From: Haloarculaceae archaeon
GTDB lineage: Archaea; Halobacteriota; Halobacteria; Halobacteriales; Haloarculaceae
Assembly (NCBI GenBank): GCA_018609945.1
Contig: JAHENO010000084.1
Coordinates: 1 to 11,422 of the forward strand
Length of the DNA stretch: 11,422 bases
Reading direction: 5' to 3'
Below, piece by piece: positions 7,665 through 11,422 of the stretch. Each line of letters opens with the position of its first letter. Position 1 is the first letter of the stretch. The notes under the pieces are model-generated. The model ran no database searches, was not told the DNA's origin, and saw only the letters and a list, made by a program, of their open reading frames with translations. The translations under genes were made by a program, and so were the position numbers.

Positions 7665-7823
7665 GACTGCTGTAGCTATTTTCCAGGTCGACCGCACGAT
7701 GTCGGGCGGTCGATCCGGTACTGATACTGCCGTCTATAAGCCTGTGAGGAATTTCGACTCCACGGGTGGTCGGATATCCTCACGAAGTTATAGCCGGCAG
7801 TATGAACTACAGCAGTCATTATA
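7659..7823. repeat. Composite inverted-repeat element, copy 2 with a nested insertion
   Basis: The 17-bp terminal arms are perfect: TATAATGACTGCTGTAG (7659-7675) and CTACAGCAGTCATTATA (7807-7823). Read on the minus strand, the body matches copy 1. It has CTGTAGTTC, then GTACC (copy 1: ATACC), then a hairpin TCGACCGC/GCGGTCGA, then GGAAAATAGCTACAGCA. Removing the nested 80 bp (7724-7803) leaves an 85-bp element, nearly the size of copy 1. It fills the divergent region between the threonine synthase-like gene and the zinc-ribbon gene. It is noncoding with no transposase, so if mobile it needs a source elsewhere. Confidence 0.82.
7724..7803. repeat. 80-bp inverted-repeat element nested inside copy 2
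   Basis: Arms ATACTGCCGTCTATAA (7724-7739) and TTATAGCCGGCAGTAT (7788-7803) pair at 15 of 16 positions. The single mismatch (T7733 against C7794) is at arm position 10, as in copy 1. A second pair, GTGAGGA (7744-7750) and TCCTCAC (7777-7783), encloses a weak CGAC/GTCG hairpin. It interrupts copy 2 between GGTACTG and GAACTACAG, where copy 1 reads GGTATCGAACTACAG without a break. No target duplication longer than one base is evident. Confidence 0.75.
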
Positions 7824-7824
7824 A
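7818..7824 (+). promoter_or_regulatory. TATA-like box at the right tip of copy 2
   Basis: ATTATAA spans the outer end of the right arm and faces the plus-strand genes. It would start transcription near 7848, leaving a leader of about 34 bases before the mini-ORF ATG at 7882. Confidence 0.4.
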
Positions 7825-7881
7825 GCACTGTTCATCGTCCCCTCCGGACGGTTCGCAAACGACAGACAGCCCCGAACTGTA

Positions 7882-7950
7882 ATGGGCAACGGTAACGAAC
7901 TGGCGAGCGATGACACTGCTCAAACCGACGATGGGGGTGCACTGAGTTGA
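7882..7950 (+). CDS. 22-codon acidic mini-ORF, possible leader peptide
   Basis: ATG 7882 opens a 22-residue frame, starting MGNGNELASDD, with codon use and acidity typical of the neighbours. Its TGA overlaps the TTG start of the zinc-ribbon gene (TTGA, 7947-7950). This layout suggests translational coupling or a leader peptide. No homology can be judged at this length. The frame is open upstream only to a TAA at 7822 inside the inverted-repeat element. It could be noncoding leader that is open by chance. Confidence 0.4.
   Translation: MGNGNELASDDTAQTDDGGALS
7933..7939 (+). promoter_or_regulatory. Shine-Dalgarno-like site deciding the TTG start
   Basis: GGGGGTG differs by one base from GGAGGTG and lies 7 bases before TTG 7947. 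It is the main support for that rare start; the frame above it has no ATG or GTG before the stop at 7911. Confidence 0.5.
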
Positions 7951-8624
7951 GCATCGACCCGGACGATCCGCACTGCCCGGAGTGTGGCGAGCCCATCGGG
8001 CAGACTGCGACATACTGCATGCACTGTTCGGCGGATCTCACCGAAGAGCGAGCGGCGGCCGACGAGGACGAGGACGGCGTGTGGGACAGCGCGGAGACCG
8101 GACAGGCCGACGCCGGGACCAGTTCCCGGGCAGACGCCACCACCTCCGGGGACAGGACAGCCGACACCTCCACTGCGTCCGGCGAGGGTGGCGGTGTCAC
8201 GGCCGACGACGAACAGTTGCTGGACCCGGATGGGGTGGTGGACAACACTCTCACCGCGGTCGTGGGAATCGTCGTCGGGGTCGTCATCGGCGTGGTCGGG
8301 ACCGTCGTTCTCCTGGCTCTCACGGGCAACGCGTGGGCACTGCTGTTCGGGCTGTGTGCGTGGCTGGGATCGACCGTCTACCTCGCCCGCCGCCGGACGG
8401 TTCAGGGCGCGATCGCGAAAGGGGGCTACGCGGCCGCAGTCGTTCTGCTGGTCGTCCCACTGGTCGCGTTCAGCCCACTCATGGACGTCGAGGGGGGTCT
8501 CGGAGAACGGGGCGGTGCCTTTCTGGTCCTGCTGGTGTTCGTCGCCGTTCCCGCCGGCGTCGCCGCGGCGATCGGATGGATCGCCTCCCGGTACACCCCG
8601 GCCGGCGACGCCGGGGCGCGGTAG
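7947..8624 (+). CDS. Zinc-ribbon membrane protein with four helices
   Basis: The 225-residue protein begins with a rubredoxin-like zinc ribbon (C10, C13, C24, C27 in CPECGEPIG and YCMHC). A low-complexity acidic Asp/Ala/Thr/Ser linker (about 32-95) follows, then four predicted transmembrane helices at about 102-125, 129-147, 160-178 and 190-213. This layout is common among uncharacterised haloarchaeal zinc-ribbon membrane proteins, and no activity is known to me. The ribbon and linker are probably cytoplasmic. The start is TTG, supported by the Shine-Dalgarno-like site and the overlap with the mini-ORF; no better start exists in the open frame. It may share a transcript with the amine oxidase-like gene, 93 bases downstream. 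Confidence 0.75.
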   Translation: MSIDPDDPHCPECGEPIGQTATYCMHCSADLTEERAAADEDEDGVWDSAETGQADAGTSSRADATTSGDRTADTSTASGEGGGVTADDEQLLDPDGVVDNTLTAVVGIVVGVVIGVVGTVVLLALTGNAWALLFGLCAWLGSTVYLARRRTVQGAIAKGGYAAAVVLLVVPLVAFSPLMDVEGGLGERGGAFLVLLVFVAVPAGVAAAIGWIASRYTPAGDAGAR

Positions 8625-8717
8625 CCTCAAGAAGCGAACGGTGGCCGTCGGTAGTGTGGACGCGGCGGTGGGTCCGGTCTCGCAGCCGTTTTGGTGGTGG
8701 GGCTCGCAGGCGCGCAC

Positions 8718-10004
8718 ATGACGGAGGTAGCGGTCGTCGGCGGCGGTCTGGCGGGGCTGGTCGCGGCCCGGACCCTGGCCGACCGCGGGGACGATGTGAC
8801 GCTGTTCGAGCGCCGCGAAGAGGTCGGCGGGCGCGTGCGGAGTCGCCGGGTCGACGGGTTCACGCTCGACCGCGGGTTCCAGGTACTCTTTACGGCCTAT
8901 CCCGCAGTCGAGCGGGAACTCGACCTGTCGGCGCTCGACCTGCGGACCTTTCCGCCCGGCGCGACGCTGTGTCGCCCGGGCGAGCGGTCGACGCTGTCGG
9001 ATCCGCTCCGGGACCCGAAGGCCGCAACGGCGACGCTGTTCAACCACGAGATCACTCTGCGCGATAAATTGCGGGTCCTCAGACTCCGCCGGGACCTCGC
9101 CCGGACATCGCCCGCCGACATCTTCGCGGGCGCGGACGCGTCCATCGAGGCGTACCTGCGCGAGCGGGGGTTCTCCCGGGGGTTCGTCGAGAACTTCGCG
9201 GCACCGTTCTACGGAGGGATCACGCTTGACCGCTCGCTGTCGACCTCGCGTGCCGTCTTCGAGTACACGTTCAAGATGCTCGGCGCCGGCGCGACGGCGG
9301 TCCCGGCCGCGGGGATGGGTGCCATCCCGGCCCAGCTTGCGGCCGGGGCCCGCGAGTCCGGCGTCGTCATCGAACTGGCGACGCCGGTCGAGGCCGTCAC
9401 GTCCGAGCACGCGGACGACTCCCCGTCGGGCGGCGTGGTCGTCGAGACACCCGGCGAGACGGTGACGGCGGACGCGGCGGTCGTGGCCGCCGACCCCTCG
9501 ACCGCCCGTGACCTGACGGACGTCGACGCGATTCCGACGGACGCCCGGAGCTGTGTCACCCAGCACCTCGCGGTGCCCGACGCACAGGAGTTGCGGAGTG
9601 GCGCGCGTCTCCTGTTGAACGCCGAAGACGACCGGCCCAACCAGGTCGCACCCGTCTCGGCCGCGGCTCCCGAGTACGCCCCGGACGGTCGGCAGTTGCT
9701 CAGCGCGACGTTCCTCGGTCGGCAGGACGCCGACGACGACGCCCTCGCCGCGGAGGTCCGCGAGGCGCTGGCGTCCTGGTTCCCCGAAAACCAGTTCGCG
9801 GAGCTGGAGCTCGTGGGGACCGACCGCGTCGAGTTCGCGCAGTTCGACCAGCCGCCGGGCTTCTATGATCGCCTGCCCGCCGTCGACGCCCCGGACGGGC
9901 CGGTGTACCTTGCGGGCGATTACACGCAGTGGTCGTCGATCCAGGGCGCGCTGGAGAGCGGGCGCGAAGCGGCCCTCGCCGTCCACGAGAACGCGAGTCG
10001 GTAG
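8718..10004 (+). CDS. FAD-dependent amine oxidase/phytoene desaturase-like oxidoreductase
   Basis: The 428-residue flavoprotein is of the NAD(P)-binding, flavin-containing amine oxidase superfamily. The N-terminal dinucleotide motif VAVVGGGLAGLVAARTLA (4-21) leads to E31, which should bind the FAD ribose, and then GGRVRS (37-42). The C-terminal FAD motif VYLAGDYTQWSSIQGALESG is at 396-415. Relatives include protoporphyrinogen oxidase and carotenoid desaturases, so the substrate cannot be assigned from sequence. There is no signal peptide or transmembrane anchor. ATG 8718 was chosen because the Rossmann strand begins at residue 4, as is usual. An upstream in-frame start at 8691 would add nine residues with no support. 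The gene is convergent with the phosphoesterase gene. Confidence 0.82.
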   Translation: MTEVAVVGGGLAGLVAARTLADRGDDVTLFERREEVGGRVRSRRVDGFTLDRGFQVLFTAYPAVERELDLSALDLRTFPPGATLCRPGERSTLSDPLRDPKAATATLFNHEITLRDKLRVLRLRRDLARTSPADIFAGADASIEAYLRERGFSRGFVENFAAPFYGGITLDRSLSTSRAVFEYTFKMLGAGATAVPAAGMGAIPAQLAAGARESGVVIELATPVEAVTSEHADDSPSGGVVVETPGETVTADAAVVAADPSTARDLTDVDAIPTDARSCVTQHLAVPDAQELRSGARLLLNAEDDRPNQVAPVSAAAPEYAPDGRQLLSATFLGRQDADDDALAAEVREALASWFPENQFAELELVGTDRVEFAQFDQPPGFYDRLPAVDAPDGPVYLAGDYTQWSSIQGALESGREAALAVHENASR

Positions 10005-10030
10005 GCGGGGGCGGGCCCGACCTCCGATCT

Positions 10031-10046
10031 GAGACTGTCCGGTCTC
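10031..10046. terminator. Small hairpin between convergent genes
   Basis: GAGAC (10031-10035) and GTCTC (10042-10046) pair around a 6-base loop in the 48-base gap between convergent genes. The position suits a bidirectional transcript end, but the stem is short and there is no T-run. Confidence 0.2.
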
Positions 10047-10052
10047 CCGCAG

Positions 10053-10757
10053 TCACAGCTGGTGGCGGAATTCGCCGAGCGGTGGAAACACGAGCGGCTC
10101 CCCATCGTCGAAGACGACGGGCGCGAACGCGTCGGCGTCGGTCACCAGCGGCGACATGAAGTCCGCCGCGGACATCTCGTTGACCTCGACGCCCCGCAGC
10201 AGGCGGTTGAACGCCGGGAGCATCACGACGTCCGCGCCGCGGTAGACGCCCTCCCCCGCGAGCAGACAGGGGCGGCGCTGTCCCTCGATGGTGATTGTCG
10301 GGTGGTCGTGGCCGATCACGTACCGCTCGGCGTCCGTATCGGGGGCGACGTGACCGTGACAGACGACCGTCCCGCTGATCCGGTGGGATTCGACGGTCGG
10401 TCCCGACCACACCGAGTCGAGCATCGTGTCGTGATTGCCGGGCACGACGACGGGGCGCGTGCCGGCCTCGCGGGCCGCCGACGCGAGCGCGTCGACGACG
10501 TCCCGGACGGTCCGCGGGACGGTCCGAAACGAGTGCAGCAGGTCCCCGGCGACGACGACCTCCGCCGGGTCGTGGGTCGCCAGCAACGACTCGAAGCGCT
10601 CGATCATGTCCGAGCCGTCCCCCACCGGAAGCTCGACGTTCGAGGACGGCCCGCGGCCGACGTGCAGGTCCGCGATGACGAGCGTCTCGCCCAGCACCAG
10701 GGCGCGGTCGGCGACCGTCACGCCGGCGAGCGCGTCGAGGTCCGGATCGGTCGGCAT
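10053..10757 (-). CDS. Calcineurin-like metallophosphoesterase (COG1407 type)
   Basis: The 234-residue protein has all five metal-binding blocks of the calcineurin-like phosphoesterase fold. These are VIADLHVG (D30, H32), VVAGDLLHSF (D72), VVPGNHD (N108, H109), VCHGHV (H134) and VIGHDHP (H150, H152). A dinuclear metal phosphoesterase or nuclease activity is expected. The size and the ADLHVG form suggest the archaeal ICC-like group, sometimes linked to DNA repair helicases; the substrate is unknown. ATG 10757 was chosen; the open frame extends upstream to 10934, but that part overlaps the divergent aminotransferase and is not conserved-looking. The gene is divergent from the aminotransferase with 91 bases between their starts. 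Confidence 0.85.
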   Translation of the reverse strand: MPTDPDLDALAGVTVADRALVLGETLVIADLHVGRGPSSNVELPVGDGSDMIERFESLLATHDPAEVVVAGDLLHSFRTVPRTVRDVVDALASAAREAGTRPVVVPGNHDTMLDSVWSGPTVESHRISGTVVCHGHVAPDTDAERYVIGHDHPTITIEGQRRPCLLAGEGVYRGADVVMLPAFNRLLRGVEVNEMSAADFMSPLVTDADAFAPVVFDDGEPLVFPPLGEFRHQL

Positions 10758-10817
10758 GGCCGTGTCTGGGGCGTCGAGCGTCAAGTCTCTGCCGTCCGCG
10801 CCGCGGGAGACACGAAC

Positions 10818-10824
10818 AATTAAC
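10818..10824 (+). promoter_or_regulatory. TATA-like box of the aminotransferase gene
   Basis: AATTAAC is centred 28 bases before ATG 10849, the leaderless spacing. Its complement (GTTAATT) could also serve the divergent phosphoesterase gene, with a leader of about 35 bases. GGGGAGGT directly abuts the ATG and is too close to act as a Shine-Dalgarno site. Confidence 0.5.
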
Positions 10825-10848
10825 GTTCCGCGGGCCCGCCGGGGAGGT

Positions 10849-11422
10849 ATGACAGGGTTCTCCGCACGCGTCGAGCAGGTATCGATAAGCGGCATCCGGG
10901 AGGTCTTCGAGGCGGCCGGCGAGGACGCCATCAACCTCGGACTGGGCCAGCCCGACTTCCCGACGCCCGAGCACGCCCGCGCAGCCGCCCGCGACGCTAT
11001 CGCACGGGGAGAGGCCGACGCCTACACCTCCAACAAGGGCACCCAGTCACTGCGCGAGGCAATCGCCGACAAGTACGCCCGGGACAGCGACCTCAACGTC
11101 GACCCGGAGGATATCATCGCCACCGCGGGCGGCAGCGAGGCCCTCCACATCGCCCTGGAGGCCCACGTCGACATCGGCCAGGAGGTGATCATCCCCGACC
11201 CGGGCTTCGTCTCCTACGACGCGCTGACCCGCCTGGCGGGTGGCACGCCACGGCCGGTCGCGCTCCGGGACAACCTCACACTTTCCCCGGCGGCCGTCGA
11301 GGCCGCCATCACCGACGAGACGGCGGCGTTCGTCGTCAACAGCCCCGCGAATCCGACGGGCGCGGTCCAGTCCGTCGCCGATATGCGCGCGTTCGCACGC
11401 ATCGCGGACGAGCACGACGTCC
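10849..11422 (+). CDS. Class I/II PLP aminotransferase, N-terminal part
   Basis: The first 191 residues are present and the frame runs off the window end without a stop. It belongs to the fold-type I aspartate aminotransferase family, which transfers an amino group between an amino acid and a 2-oxo acid. Visible motifs are LGLGQPDFPTP (30-40), AYTSNKGTQSLREAI (58-72), the phosphate-binding AGGSEAL (93-99), DPGFVSY (117-123) and NSPANPTG (164-171). The PLP-binding lysine lies beyond the window. The class is clear, but the substrate (aspartate, aromatic or other) cannot be set from this part. The start ATG is supported by the TATA-like box 28 bases upstream. Confidence 0.88.
   Translation, partial: MTGFSARVEQVSISGIREVFEAAGEDAINLGLGQPDFPTPEHARAAARDAIARGEADAYTSNKGTQSLREAIADKYARDSDLNVDPEDIIATAGGSEALHIALEAHVDIGQEVIIPDPGFVSYDALTRLAGGTPRPVALRDNLTLSPAAVEAAITDETAAFVVNSPANPTGAVQSVADMRAFARIADEHDV

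Noticed and set aside
5983..7824. 613-codon plus-strand open frame
   Set aside because: It is antisense to the monooxygenase and threonine synthase-like genes and runs through the noncoding repeat. It has no domain signature.
7920..9986. 688-codon minus-strand open frame
   Set aside because: It is a shadow of the zinc-ribbon and FAD-protein genes and is Arg-rich with no family motif.

Overview
The window looks like chromosomal DNA of a haloarchaeon (class Halobacteria). The genes are strongly GC-rich at third codon positions. The predicted proteins are acidic and rich in Asp, Glu, Ala and Val. Several genes have a TATA-like box about 25-28 bases before the start codon and no ribosome binding site, as expected for leaderless transcripts. 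The gene content (three-OB RPA, doublet histone, class II HDAC-like protein) fits the same group. No tRNA, rRNA, CRISPR array or transposase gene was seen.

Layout. Positions 1-82 hold the first 27 codons of a Tat-exported protein on the minus strand. A 340-base intergenic stretch follows, partly AT-rich. Positions 423-4127 (plus strand) form a genome-maintenance block: an RPA-type ssDNA-binding protein, a two-fold histone, an HDAC overlapping the histone gene by ATGA, and a membrane-anchored J-domain protein. As I recall, the rpa-histone-HDAC order is also found in Haloferax volcanii. Positions 4136-6378 (minus) form a two-gene operon: an FAD-dependent epoxidase/monooxygenase and an epoxide hydrolase-like alpha/beta hydrolase, again overlapping by ATGA, which together could turn an alkene into a diol. 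Upstream of it on the same strand lies a threonine synthase-like gene (6457-7635) whose expected PLP-binding lysine is arginine. Divergent from it are a 22-codon mini-ORF and a zinc-ribbon membrane protein that starts at TTG. Then come a plus-strand amine oxidase-like FAD protein, a convergent metallophosphoesterase, and a divergent PLP aminotransferase cut by the window end.

The main unexplained structure is a family of about 80-bp elements with inverted-repeat ends. One copy (1883-1964) sits between the RPA stop codon and the histone promoter. A second (7659-7823) fills the divergent promoter region of the threonine synthase-like gene and carries a third, 80-bp element (7724-7803) nested inside it. 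The first two share an internal core with a 17-base exact match and a central hairpin. The outer arms differ in sequence among all three yet remain self-complementary within each copy. The tips of the second copy also supply outward-facing TATA-like boxes for the genes on both sides.
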